DNA of 64,000 bases from Escallonia rubra (taxonomy: Eukaryota > Streptophyta > Magnoliopsida > Escalloniales > Escalloniaceae): positions 1-64,000 of the forward strand of contig JAVXUO010000974.1 of NCBI GenBank assembly GCA_033065855.1, read 5' to 3'. Positions 34,591 through 46,585 of the stretch are shown here, in pieces. How positions within the stretch are numbered: position 1 is the stretch's first letter; each line of letters starts with the position of its first letter. The translations under genes and the position numbers were made by a program. Under the pieces are notes generated by a model. That model saw nothing but the letters and a program-made list of their open reading frames with translations, made no database searches and was not told where the DNA came from.

Positions 34591-35509
34591 GATTACAATA
34601 TTGCAAAGTTCTACTTTTGGGTCATAAAGGTATACGCATAAGCTTTACCTATTTGTGTCCGTATTTCCTTTTTCTCTATGGTAGTCATGGATATATAAAC
34701 GTTGGCATTTGAGGCATTATCAGTTAATTTGCATGGTGAAACAAGTGCCTGTAGCAAAACTTCAATATACTTCCATCTTTGCAAAATCTACAGCACAAGA
34801 CTAAATCCCAAATTTAAACACATGATAAGTGTGGTTCCTCTCAAGTTATAGACTGTAAGTATTAGATGCATAAGAGATACTTACCATTATGCCAAGATGC
34901 ATAGAACTGGAAGGCACATTAAAGTCAGGTCAATTATCTTTTTCGCTTACTTCCATGTTCGAGATTGCTAAGTATTATGGAGCTAAAAGTTCACAATCAA
35001 ACGTATAATATTGTGTTTTTGTAATGTTTTTCTTGAATCTACTCTCTTGTTTTATGGCTTCAATTGCTAATGGTAGTGTGAGGTTAAGAGGATATGCAAC
35101 CGCCTAATACCGTCTTCTCAATGCGTATAACTTCTCCATCTGATGATTTTGGACATAATGCCATGTTCTTATGCGACAAGATTTAAATTTCCACCTTTCA
35201 AAGCAACATAGGAAAGTTTGATGTGCTTTGGTATTCGTTTGTCAACATAATATCGTTTTTTTTTACTTACAATAAATAGCAAGTATAGTGGTCATTTTGT
35301 GTTCATTCAACAAGCTTATTGCCACATTGTCGTACCTATTTTGTTTTTGTCACTTCAGGGCCCATATCTTAACGCAACTAAAACTCACCTCCATAGAGCA
35401 TTAGGAGATGCAAATGTTTTGATTGTCAAGTTTGCAGAAGAGGCCACAGGCTGTACCAGTTCGACAACAAGTTCTTCTAACCATAATGCAACGTTCATCA
35501 AAATTGCAG

Positions 35510-36310
35510 TTGCAAACTACAATCGTTTCGCAACAACGATTTCTGTTGAACCTTGGTTTTCACTTCAACAAAACTCGTGGTTGCAAACCACGACTTCCGT
35601 TGAAAACACCATTTGTAAGATTGCTTTCTGTTGAAAATGTGGTACGATTTCAGTTGAAACTTAGTTTCCACCTCAACACAAATTGTGGTTGCAAACCACG
35701 ACTTCCACGGAAAAAGCCTTTTGTAACGACGATTTTTGTTAAAAACGTGGTGCAATTTCAATTGAAGCTTGGTTTTCACTTCAACAAAAATCGTGGTTGC
35801 AAACCACGACTTCTATGGAAAATGCCTTTTGTAACGACGATTTCTGTTAAAAACGTGGAGTGATTTCAATTGAAACTTGGTTTTCACTTCAACAAAAATC
35901 GTGGTTGCAAACCACGGCTTCCATAGCAAATGCCTTTTGTAACGACGATTGCTGTTAAAAACGTGGTGCGATTTCAATTGAAGCTTGGTTTTCACTTCAA
36001 CAAAACTGGTGGTTGCAAACCACGGCTTCCACTGAAAACGCCTTTTGTAACCATGTTTTCTGTTAAAAATATTGTGCAATTTCAGTTGAAGCTTGGTTTT
36101 CACTTCAACAAAAATCGTGGTTGCAAACAACGCCTTGAACAAAAATCGTGGTTGAGAACCACGATTTCCGTTGAAAACGTGTTTCTCGAATGCAATTTAT
36201 ATTATTGAACCTTGGTTTCATTTCATCAATAGTCGTGGTTAGCAACCACGACTTTAAGGGAAAACGCATTTAGGAACAACGATTTCTATTAAAACGTGAT
36301 TTATATTATT
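35510..36310 (+). repeat. Hairpin-bearing tandem repeat array 2
   Basis: About six to seven units of roughly 120-128 bp repeat the pattern of array 1: AAAAACGTGGTGCGATTTCA, GAAGCTTGGTTTTCACTTCA, a TCGTGGTTGCAAACCACGA-type palindrome, and a GAAAA(T/C)GCCTTTTGTAAC segment. The array adjoins the broken RDR exon on the left and the right TIR of the large element. Frames remain open over several hundred bases only because the units repeat. Confidence 0.92.
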
Positions 36311-36619
36311 CAACTTTTGTCTGTCCCAAAATGTTGTTATTTATTCTGAAGACGCTGTTTGAAAATGCGATTTTATATTTTCCAACAGAATATATATATT
36401 GTTTTCCAATTTTCTCTTTCAATTTTGTTTAAATTAGACAAATAAAATGAGAAACATATATATAGGCTGAAAACGTTGTTCCAAACCACCTTTTTCTCTT
36501 TGAAGTCGCGGTTATGAACCGCGATTTCAAAAAATATGGTATGCGGGTAAATAAGTTTGAAAATTGAGTAAATAGGTGATTAAAGTTTTAAAATAATATT
36601 ATTTAGGAAAAAAACTCGA

Positions 36620-37744
36620 CATATATAGTCTAATCGCAAGTTGTACCGACGGGTGTACTTTTCCTTATGAATTTAGTTTAATGCCCTTATTTTAGAAGGA
36701 AAAATTAACATGCCATAGAAAAACACGTGGATTAACTGTAACGGGCCTAGAAAACAATCCATGGAAAAATGAATTTTACTAGACTCTGGCCTGGGTTAAG
36801 CCCATCGCAAATAGAATGGACTTGATTAGACTAAATCGGATTGGACTGGACTAAAAGATAAATGGAAATAACGCCCATAAAAATTGACTAAGGGGATTAG
36901 ATTGGACTGGACTAAAAGATAAATGGAAATAACGCCCATAAAAATTGACTAGGGGATTAGATTGAACTGGACTGCACCGGACCAAATGATAAAATAAAGT
37001 CTAAGAAAAGGGTATGCATAAAAACCTTGACCACCACAGAGGCAGCTGCCCCTGTCTCGCTCATCCTTTTCTCGCCCACCCCTCCCGCACTCGCTTCCAA
37101 AGCGCTCTCTACAGCTTCCTTATTACCACTTTTGGGTTAGAGGTGAAAGTGGGTTATACACCACTAGAGTAAAGCTATACATAGAAACTTTAGCTACTCT
37201 CATTACATGCCCTTATTCCGGATAAATATTAGCACACATATGACCTTAATCTGGGCTGCTACTCTCATTATACCACTTCGATTCGATAGACGTTTCCACG
37301 AGTTGATGAGGTCAGTTGGATATTGATTGTAAGCTTGCGATATGCAAGCAACACAGAGAAGTTGTAACAGCCCAAGCTCGTGAAACATGGAATAACCATC
37401 ATCAATTAGCAAAACTAGTCACAAATAACAGATAAAGTCTCTCGATACAAGAATTTAGAGCATCTAACTGTAAATCACCACACAGAAGTAAATGCAAATC
37501 CAATCCAATCCAATCCAAATAAACTACACAATGTTAAGAGTACCCGGCCAGATAGTGTTTGAAAGAAAAAACTAAACAATGGAACTCCAATCTAAAAATT
37601 CACCAAAAGTGTTGAAATACCTCTAACTAAATTAGCTAGCACTAGTAACATAGCTAGCTGAAAACCAAGTTCCTAAACCGATCACATTATCTCCCTGTTT
37701 ACAACAAAAAAGTTGCTAGCCAATTCGGCCTATAATGGCTGACA
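36620..37744. other. Intergenic; one direct tandem duplicate
   Basis: A segment of about 60 bp (GGACTAAAAGATAAATGGAA ... AAAAATTGACTA) occurs twice in tandem at about 36841-36960. Otherwise I see nothing that can be named. Confidence 0.5.
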
Positions 37745-37978
37745 AGAACTAGTAAAGTGCCGCGTCACCTCAATCTCGTGAGTTCAATTCGGCTTAAACA
37801 ACAATATCTCATATACAAATATAGTTCAAAGAGGTTTGGTTATGTGCCACTCCTATCTAATTGTCTGTGGTTATATTGTGAGGGTAGCGGTAAACCATTA
37901 TTTTTTTCTTGTACTCTATCTTGTACTGCTTGTTTATTAATAAAATGGTTGATAAATATTTTTACCTACAATTAAAAA
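37745..37978 (+). mobile_element. Possible tRNA-derived SINE
   Basis: Near the start, AGTAAAGTGCCGCGTCACCT and GAGTTCAATTCGG look like worn pol III A and B boxes of plant SINEs. The segment ends with an AT-rich stretch and a short A-run at 37972-37979. Length (about 230 bp) fits. No target duplication was found, so this is tentative. Confidence 0.4.
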
Positions 37979-39881
37979 AATATATATATGGTTTAAGTCA
38001 TGGAGTGTTTGGGATTGAATCAAACAACTAGAAGAAGGAAAAGAGACATCCAAGACAATACATGTCAAACCTCCAAGGTAGAACTAATGCCGCATCTTTT
38101 TCCAAATAAAAATAAAGGGAGGTTATGGCAATTAAAGATGTCTCAGGATGGTTAGACATGTATCATCAGACCCTGGTTCTTCAAGCAAAGTTCAAAGAAA
38201 GGCAGACTGGAAAAATAAAAGCCGAGTATTTTACAAACTCGATCGATCTCTTGAGAACCATTGACAAACTAACACCGCTTATCCTTGGACATTATTTACC
38301 CTAAGTAAACACTTTGATCTTAGTCAGTTAAACCGCAGTTATCTTCATGAACAATCATCTTGTAATGCTTTGATTAAAGCATTGAAATAATTTGGTTGTG
38401 TAAGCAGTATGAAGGTAATCATCTTTATTTCAATGTTTTCCGTGTTTTTAATTAGGAGTAGGATTTAACTAAACCATAAGTGGATTTTTTACTTAACAGT
38501 ACTGAAAACTTCTAAAAGAGTGGGCAAAAACAACCTGAGAATTCTTTCCCAAGATCTCACTATTGTTTGAAAGAAGTCAATGGACACTTTAGACCAAAAT
38601 TAAACTGTTTATTTGGGAATGGCGTTAATCAAATACTTGGATCGATCACATCCTTGCACGCTCTTGCATTGCATTTTATCAACAGAGACACTCCACAGTC
38701 GGGTTTAATTACAAGCTCTAATGCATAAATAAAAAAATCAGGTTTCAAAAGTTCTAAATCAAAACTAGGGTTCTTTTGTGTCCTTCTCAAATCATTGGAA
38801 CAAACTAATGATAACCAACTAAGTTTCCTTACCTAGAGTTGACCACCAAAAATAGGGTTGTTTTCCAAAGCCTTTTCATGAAGTTTTTGAGTACCCTCCT
38901 CTCACAATGTTTTTTTTCGAATAACCGATCATACATACTACGGTTTAAGGCATAGACAATGCCTGTGCAAACACAAATTCTAATTTTTTTTGGTAGAGAT
39001 AACATTAGAGATTTACAATAGAAAATATTGCAAATTAAGGGTGGACTCCACAAAAATGGAGAGATAAAAGCATATGGTGAGAGAAAATCAGGGAAAAAAG
39101 AGTTATACGTAAATACATATGGATGGGCCGGGGGAGAGAGATGAGTAATGGCGCTAGAAAGTAGGAGAACATTAGGAGGTAGGTTTAAAATTTTATTTAC
39201 TTTTAATGATCATTGGTAATTTTTTTTTGAGAGCGGTAGAATGGTTTCAAAAAGTGAAACTAAGGATACAATCGGAAGTTCAAAAAAGACTTTCATAAGG
39301 GTGTCCTCCCTTAATAACATTATAGATACCCCTTAATTTAAAACCATAATTCTCTCTATGTTTTATGAACTCAAAATTGTAGATATCATCCCTAGAACGA
39401 TGAAGTTTAAAAAACCGCTCTGAAGGGACCCAATTCGCTTATGGGTCTCCAAGATCCATTATATTAGGGATGTTAGCCTCGTTTATCTTCTGATGGTATA
39501 TATTTTTTTATCATTCTTAAAAAAAAAAGTTTTGGTAATTGTGCAAAAACGGGCACTCCTCCAATGCCCAAGCGAGATGCTTAAATTCACAAAATGTATC
39601 TTTAAAGTATTCTAGTCATTTTCAAATAGATCAGAATCGCCTGATGGCTGAAATATAAAGTTGGTCTATCTATGTCGATATCTATAGTGGGATCATATGA
39701 GGGGTATGTTCTTATTTTAGATCAATTAATTTGATGAATTACGCCTAAAAGTTCACATCAAACTAGTGCTAGTTGATGAGAGTTACTTCGGAAATAAAAA
39801 GAGTAAAGTCAAATTCATTTGGGGGTATTCTCTCAATTCCAATAAAATGCAACCGGATCAAGTATGAGTTGTCAATTAGAA
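37979..39881. other. Intergenic AT-rich sequence
   Basis: No gene, repeat or terminus is recognised. Open frames are short and unremarkable. Confidence 0.5.
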
Positions 39882-41089
39882 TGGTTAATTTTACGCTACA
39901 CCCTATACTTAGGGGTCAGTTGCACCCAGAACCCCGTAGTTCTAATTTTGACACTCAACACCAAAATCTTTAAAATCTTGGTATTCAGCACCAAATGACG
40001 GTCAAACTGGCCTTTAACCATACGTCTGTTACTTTTTAAGGGGCAAAATGGTCTTTTTACTTGTTATATCCACCTTTCGTCCACGTCAGCTCCAAATGGC
40101 CCCAATAATTAACATCAGACCCTCCACGTCATTTCCTCACCCTTTTTCTCTCCCAAACTATTCATCTTCCCAACCAATATCGAAACGCGCGGCCACCTCC
40201 TCCGACCGAAACCACTGCCTGACGAGCCACGCCTCTGACTGAAGCCACTGCCTGGTGTGCCACCATCCCCGCCACCATTCTCCCCATCATCACGACCCAC
40301 CACATTCGGCCACCCACGACCAGCCATAACTACCCACAACCACCAATCCCGAAACCCACGGCACCCCATCCGATTGAATCGTGGCCACCAACGCCTATCG
40401 TTGATGACTGTCGCCTCTGCCACAAATCCTTCACCCACGACCACCCACAACCACCAATCGCTCCCTCACCCACGGTCACCACCTCAAATCGAATGACGAC
40501 CACCAATAACCGGCGTTCGACCAACAGTGACCATTCAATGAGCCATTATCACCTCTAATCGAACGACCATCAGACACTCCCCCTGCCTACCGTCGTAATC
40601 ACAACATACCCAATCACCCCATCACCCGATCTCCCCATCGATCTCCGGCGAGCCCAATCAGCCACTACACAACATCATCACCACATAATCAGTGGTCCAA
40701 ATCGAGGGTGAGAGTGACATGTCAGGCTAGGTGAAGAGGGCGTGGGGCAACGCTGGACGCCAAAGACCGCGGCGATGCTAGAGGCGGGTTCTTGGTGCAC
40801 GGTGGTTGGGGGCACTGAGAGAAATAGAGAAGAGAGAGAGAGGAAAGAGAGAGAAAATAGGGAAGAGAGAAATGACGTTGGGCTTAGGGGTTGGAGCTAA
40901 CTAGGATTTTATGGATAAAAAGACCATTTTGCCCTTAAACAATTAACAAACGTCTGGTCAAATGCCATTTTGACCGTCAATTGGTTTTAGATACCAAGTT
41001 TTTAAAATTTTTGGTGCTGGGTGCTAATTTTAGAACTACGGGGTTCTGAGTGCAACTGACCCCTAAGTATAGGGTGTAGCAATTAACCC
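39882..41089. mobile_element. Non-autonomous Mutator-like element, 1208 bp
   Basis: Long TIRs of about 175 bp (39882-40060 and about 40912-41089) match at roughly 83% and share CTACACCCTATACTTAGGGG and GAACCCCGTAGTTCTAA. The 9-bp duplicate CAATTAGAA flanks both ends exactly (39873-39881 and 41090-41098). The interior (40140-40720) is rich in CCA/CAC/CCG and may be a captured GC-rich fragment, but no domain is recognised. Lower TIR identity makes it older than the Pack-MULE at 32423. Confidence 0.93.
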
Positions 41090-41098
41090 CAATTAGAA

Positions 41099-44000
41099 CA
41101 TATATGGATAGAACCTATAACGGGGTCTCGAAAAACAAGTAATTTCTGCTGGGCCGTTATCCTTTTTTTAGGTTCATTAGGATTCTTATTGGTTGGAACT
41201 TCCAGTTATCTTGGTAGAAATTTGATATCTTTATTTCCGTCTCAGTAAATGGTTTTTTTTTTCACAAGGGATTGTGATTAGTCAAGATTGTGCTCGAAAT
41301 TGTGAACCTGAATTTTTTTAATTCCACAAAAAAGGTTGGCGTATTAGATAAAAAAGAAATACTTTGGGGAAAGCCATGGTAATTGATCTATGGCTTCCGC
41401 TCTGCTTTTGAACTATTGCAAGTACTGTGTATTTAAAAGCCTTATACCCCCTAATTTACACTAGTTATTGGCCAGACCTCGTCCCACTCTGGCTGAAGGA
41501 TGAGATATGAATGTCAGATTAGAGAGTTTTTGTTGTGGTCACATCTCAACTTAACGACCGACTCCGAGAACCACCATGTTTGCATTAAGTAAAAATACAA
41601 TGAATTGGCCTAGCAATGCTGATTCGTCCCAAGGCTTCAACGCGGCGTATCACCATGGAGTTAGAGATTGGCCTAAGGACAAATCTCAGTTTTAAGGTTG
41701 ATTCGTCCTAAACTTAGATGATTTTTTTATCAAACTGTCAAACTAATGGTTGACTGACACGTGGTCAATTTAGGAAGGACACATAGCTTGTAAACGAGAT
41801 GGAGTTTTACGTGTGCAACATGATCATCATGGGAAGAAATGTGAAAAATGTGGCAAATGATGGATGAAAACTTACACAATAAGGCAAAACGAGACCCTAT
41901 CCGGTCTTCACGTGGTAAAGTCAGATCAAATCAAAAAAGCTTACCATGAGGAGAAAGGTAAAATAGGCACGCTTGGATACGTTGCAGCTCCATATCTGAT
42001 CGACCTGAGACGAACAATTGAAAGCCCAACTATAAAAGTCATAAGTTTCGATCACTTAATTAACCCTCTTCACTAGAACACCAAAACTAGTCCCAGTTTA
42101 TGTTAGCATACCTCTTTTATCCTTAGCAAACAAATTTATCTTAGATGCATCAGACCACTATTTAACTCACTTAACCCAAATTATATCTTATCATTGAATT
42201 GAATCCTTTGGACTTTCAAAGTGTTATTAGTTTATGAGAATTGATCATTGCAACACGATGAATGTAAATTGCCTATGTTCAATGTATTTATGAACTTGGT
42301 TTAATTAGCAGTGCGTAAGAGTAGATTAGGTTGGAGTACCAGTAACTTAAAAAGTCCTAAAATATTAGGCCAAAAGTACTCTGAGAATATCCTTAAGTAT
42401 TTATAAGGCACGTCTCCTAAACTCTAGACCGTTTCTTTATTGAAATTGTGTTTATACGTGGTTCCCATAAAACTTGACACGCTCGCACAATCTAAATAAT
42501 ACTCCGTATAAAATTTGCCTCAGGATCCAAGAGCACGTGCCACAGGGTTTTACATGGCAAAAATACCTCTACTTCAATTCCATTACCTTGTATAAGTTGG
42601 TATGCTTTTGCCATGCATCTAATCGTCCTCTGGTTGAAAATTGCTTTACACGGTCCCAGCGGGAGTCGCTAGAGCTCACAAAGAAAGTGCATCCAAGAGA
42701 ATTTGCATTACTTTGGGAGACTCCAGGACCAGAATAATGAGGTGTTCTAGGACTGAAAAACGAATCACATTCCCTGCTCGCCTTAGAGAGGGCTCTTTCT
42801 TAGGATATTCAATATGTGATAAGCTTTGCACGGGTCCATGTACTAATCATACACCTAAAGAGCAGAGGGCGGCTTTTAGCGTACGTTCGGGCAAAGTAAA
42901 GCACCACGAATTTTTATCAAATCCATGAAAAAGAAAAGGATGAGCCTATATAAGATGCTTGGAAAGCTGGAGTGGGAGTATGTATTAGGTCAGGAGTACA
43001 AAGCGGGTTAACAAATTTTGTTCCGGGGCCATGCGCAGGCCCCCCCAAACATTGCAAAAGTTCTGAGAAACCGCTGAACAGCCTCGTGCCTACCTCAGGA
43101 ACTGGGCTCTATATCCCTCGCAAAATAATGGTTCAAAAGGATTAAGGGAGGTAAATAATGGAGGCGACACTTGACTGGATTTTTTAATGATTGCTTACAA
43201 AGTGGACGATTATCAAATGGATTGCCTGTGAATTTAACCCTGTTCTTTAATGCAAAGAAAGTAGGTTGATTTTGGTCTAAATCGGATGGTTGACCCATTT
43301 GCCTCTAGATTTGTAGGCATAGTTTGTGGTTTCTATTATAACCCCATTATAAATTGGATAAACAATCTCATTGAAATTGACATCTGAACAGTTCTCTTCC
43401 CCAGCAACATTAAGATACACGCCATGATTGACAACTGATTCTCAGAATTATTGAGCATTGAGCTTCCTACAAGATACAGACAACCACAAACTATACTCCT
43501 AGCAAGTATTGAGATTTGGGGCCAGTCACCTACTGGTTGTGTTTAGGGGGATTATGACACATCCGGTTTCCAGCAAAAATGACCACAGCAAAGAGTCTTT
43601 GTCATCCAGCAAAGCCATGTGCAGATGGGTTTCTCCCTGAAATAAAAAAACTCTAAACCCTAGTTATCTATTCAAAAGTTTCATTGGGATAGAGATGCTT
43701 TAGCTCTACTTTTGTGCAATTTTAATGACTAAGTTCGGCCAAATCTTCTCACTCCTTTTTGTATTTTGCTAAATGTCCTTTTGGCGCCGTTCATAGCCCC
43801 TCCCCCATTTTTGAAGTGCAGGCCCCTAATGTGCAGAGGTGACACAAGTCATCAGTTTCTTATTCATAAAAGGATTTTTATATTGTGCTTGACCCAATAG
43901 CTGGGGGAAATTAACTAGCAAATAGAGAATAAAAAAAGTCGTGGAGATCAAATGCTTGAGTAAATAATGGGGAAAGAACTATCAGCAGTTTATGATAGTA

Positions 44001-44340
44001 ACATTAAACACTATTCTGCATGGCTTTTCAGGTGTTGCTATCAAATTGTCATGTCAAGTTCTCTCAAAACATATCCATCCTCGCGAGCTTGAAACTATTC
44101 TCATAGGCTGTGTTTGGCGCGCAGGATAAGACCCCAGATAGGATAAAAATAATCATATTCGGCGTTTGGACACGCACTTAGTCTCCGGATAAAGTATTCT
44201 TTGGACTTGTTTAATCCCACTGGAATGAGATAAAATAATACCTGGGGGGTGGGGGTATAGAATCAGTCCAGATCAGTTTGGACTAAAATGAATAGGACCC
44301 ACCCCACTTTTCTTCATCTTTTCCCTTCAACGCCATATAT
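41099..44340. other. Intergenic stretch, no recognised genes
   Basis: Short open frames (for example 41864-42076, 42474-42737) match nothing I know. At about 44108, GTGTTTGGCGCGCAGGATAAG looks like one end of a PIF/Harbinger- or hAT-type MITE, but I find no matching second end. Confidence 0.4.
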
Positions 44341-44344
44341 ACAT

Positions 44345-44386
44345 ATACATTGTGTGTGTGTGTATATATATGTATGTATATATGTA

Positions 44387-44465
<79 letters not shown>
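44345..44465. repeat. TG/TA microsatellite block
   Basis: Alternating (TG)n, (TA)n and (AC)n runs. The MULE at 44470-46383 is inserted in this block, and similar (TA/TG)n sequence resumes at 46384-46585. Confidence 0.95.
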
Positions 44466-44469
44466 GCAT

Positions 44470-46383
44470 GGGAGCTGATCCGTTGACAGCGCTGGCAAAT
44501 GGAGTTAAGTTGCCAACGCGATCTGGTCGTCCACGCGCGATCTGTGGACGGTCCAGATCTTTTTTTTGCACTTTTTTTAAGTTCGTCCGCTACATAATGT
44601 AGCGGACGATATTTTTTACGAATATACCCTTCATTCTCCAAGTCAAGATATTATATTTTCTAAAATATTGTCCGCTACATTATGTAGCGGACGATATTTC
44701 AGAAAAGAGAAAGCCAACCCCCACATCCATTCTCATTTTCTCTCTCTTTAGAAAAAAAAACCCATTCTCTTGACAGGAACAGCACGGCCTAAAGAGATGG
44801 CGATACGACATCGGCGATGGTGGCCATGGCGCTGCGGCCAATCACGGTGGGGCGGATCTGGAGTAGATCTGGAGCGCCGGCGGCCGGCGGTTGATGGAGT
44901 CTGCGCGACGGTACGACGTGAGGCGACGGCGCCGCATATCTGGAGGTTGTGACCACTAGCATCACCGTCGCGAGGAGCTCCGTGCCGATCTGCGCCAACC
45001 ATCCAAGCTCCAGATCGCGGTGGCACAGATCGGGAGCTGGACGGTGTTTGGGCGGCGCTTAAGCATCACCTACTCGTCGTCGTTACCCATTGCCGATGGT
45101 GGAGGAAGATATGCGGCCGCGACTGTTGAAGGCCCACGGTGGTGGGTGCCTGACTTATGCGCGGCGCCGGCGCCTTGCTGGAGGACACGCCACGGTGGTG
45201 ACTGCGCTAGGATTCTGACTCACAACGTTCTTTGATTGGTACGGAGGAGACTGGAGGAATTAGAGGCGCGACGGTGGCCGATGTAGCGGATCATGGAGTA
45301 AAGGGCGGCCGGCCACCAATTCTGTGCTCCTGGTCGGGATATTGGCGGCGTCGCTGTCGGGGGCCATGACAACGAGCTCTCGTATGGTTGGCCTTTCGCG
45401 ATGGAGTTGAGTCTCGTGTACTCAGAGATGGGCTGACTGATTGTGGTGGACGGCGCGGTGTCAGGTGAAGCTGCGATGATGCGGCCCCGCCGCCTTGCCG
45501 AAGTGTTTGACACAACGGCGGCAATCAGATGCTTCTCCGGCAACTTCACGGTGATTGCGGGGGTTGTTTGGTGCCTGGGCCTGTGGCAGAGCTGCGTTGG
45601 CAGCGGGCAGTGGTTGCGCCGGTTGGCGCCGGTGTTTGTCGGTACAGCGGCGCCGTGGCTTTCCCGGAGGGCCTACCATGGTGGTAATGGCACGGTGTCA
45701 TGAGTGCGGTGAGTTCTCGACGACGGCAAAGTGTTTACTGTGACTGCGGTAGCAACGGTGGCTGCACTGGAGGTTGCTATCGCGGCGGTCTTCGGCAGGC
45801 TTCGAACAGCCCGTATTTTTTTCTCTTTGTTTTGCGTTGTTGATGACGACACCGTCGGTGGCTTGGCTACCGGCGACAGCTTTGTTCTAACCCAAAGTCA
45901 TCTTTTGTTCTTTTTTTGATTGAGACGACAATTGAATCAGTGGCGGCGATTCTGTAGCAGTTTTGATGAATAGTTGCTAACAATTCTGGGTTTATGACCT
46001 GGAGAGAGAGAGAGAGAAAGAGAGGGGAAAAGAAGTCAGAGGATTAAAATGAGAGAGAGAGAGAGAGAATGTAAGAAAACCCATCCGCTACATAATGTAG
46101 CGGATGAGAGAAAGGACAGACCAAAAAGTCAGAGCATTAATGAGAGAAAGGGAAGAGAGAGAAAAAAAATGTCAGAAAACTATCCGCTACATAATGTAGC
46201 GGATGGGCTGTTTTTAAGTTTGAGGGTATTTTTGTCAAAAAAATCATCCGCTACATTATGTAGTGGACGAACTTAAAAAAAGTGTAAAAAAAAGATCTGG
46301 ATCGTCCACAGATCGCGCGTGGACGGCCAGATCGCGTTGGCAACTTAACTCCATTTGCCAGCGCTGTCAACGGATCAGCTCCC
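44470..46383. mobile_element. Non-autonomous Mutator-like element with repeated palindrome, 1914 bp
   Basis: TIRs of about 140 bp (44470-44612 and 46240-46383) start GGGAGCTGATCCGTTGACAG and match at about 96-97%. Flanks TATATGCAT and TATATGTAT agree at 8 of 9 bases, as a 9-bp Mutator duplication would. The palindrome CGCTACATAATGTAGCG or its AT-swapped form occurs five times near the ends. The core (44780-45910) is markedly GC-rich (CGGCG, GGTGG motifs), unlike the AT-rich host, and reads like captured coding DNA, but I recognise no product. A (GA)n tract lies at 46003-46170. Confidence 0.92.
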
Positions 46384-46585
46384 TATATGTATATATATAT
46401 GTATATATATACATATATATGTATAAACATATATAGATATATATATGTGTGTGTGTATATACATATATATGTATAAACATATATAGATATATATATGTGT
46501 GTGTGTATACACATATATATATGTGTGTGTGTATACACATATATATATGTGTGTGTGTGTACACATATATATGTATATATGTATT
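46384..46585. repeat. TA/TG microsatellite block
   Basis: ATATATGT and GTGTGTGT units repeat irregularly, continuing the block interrupted by the MULE. Near 46400-46560 a unit of about 60 bp (ATAAACATATATAGATATAT followed by GTGTGTGTATA) is duplicated. Confidence 0.93.

Larger units (their letters stand above)
32146..35450 (+). pseudogene. RNA-dependent RNA polymerase, RDR-gamma class (RDR3/4/5-like), 5' gene fragment
   Basis: Four exons join in phase: 32146-32302 (ARAISLHLLVLSELDFRKSF, LILSYIGR), 32381-33777 minus the Pack-MULE (KKLEDVMSVDEILKLKNLDL, ENKLCDDKKDRAK), 34136-34210 (LDWDS, THFYYCHVSLDGSYSVK) and 35359 to about 35450 (GPYLNATKTHLHRALGDANV, LIVKFAEEATG). This order is that of the N-terminal region of plant RDR3/4/5. 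Cleavage by the Pack-MULE leaves its 9-bp target duplicate in exon 2; with one copy set aside the exon is open. Exon 3 has a TAG where the family has Gly-Lys. The catalytic part (DFDGD-type motif) is absent: the sequence runs straight into hairpin array 2. RDRs make double-stranded RNA in silencing; this piece cannot. A Ser-Pro-rich stretch at 31380-31490 may be part of an earlier exon. Confidence 0.78.
23337..36617. mobile_element. Putative 13.3-kb TIR element (MULE-like) carrying host gene fragments
   Basis: About 113 bp at 23337-23455 matches the inverted 36500-36617 at roughly 80%: both begin GAGTTTTTT(T)CC, share AAATAATATTATTTTAAAAC and CTTATTTACCCGCATACCA, and continue into CGCGATTT/ACCACGACTT hairpin motifs. 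Between them lie an MFS_2 transporter fragment, a MuDR-type N-terminal gene fragment, hairpin repeat arrays and an RDR-gamma fragment. The flanks GACTGATAG and GACATATAT agree at only 6 of 9 bases, so a target duplication is not proven. It is either one large, old, gene-capturing element or two nested elements sharing termini. Confidence 0.5.

Noticed and set aside
35498-36208. Open frames on both strands in the hairpin array, and a CRISPR-like look
   Set aside because: The frames exist only because a unit repeats; units are too long, too diverged and without unique spacers for CRISPR, and the genome is a plant's.
44283-44641. Tyr/Ile/Cys/Val-rich open frames
   Set aside because: Translations of TA/TG microsatellite.
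44748-45743. Several overlapping open frames in the GC-rich MULE core
   Set aside because: High GC keeps many frames open; none shows a known domain, so no gene is called.
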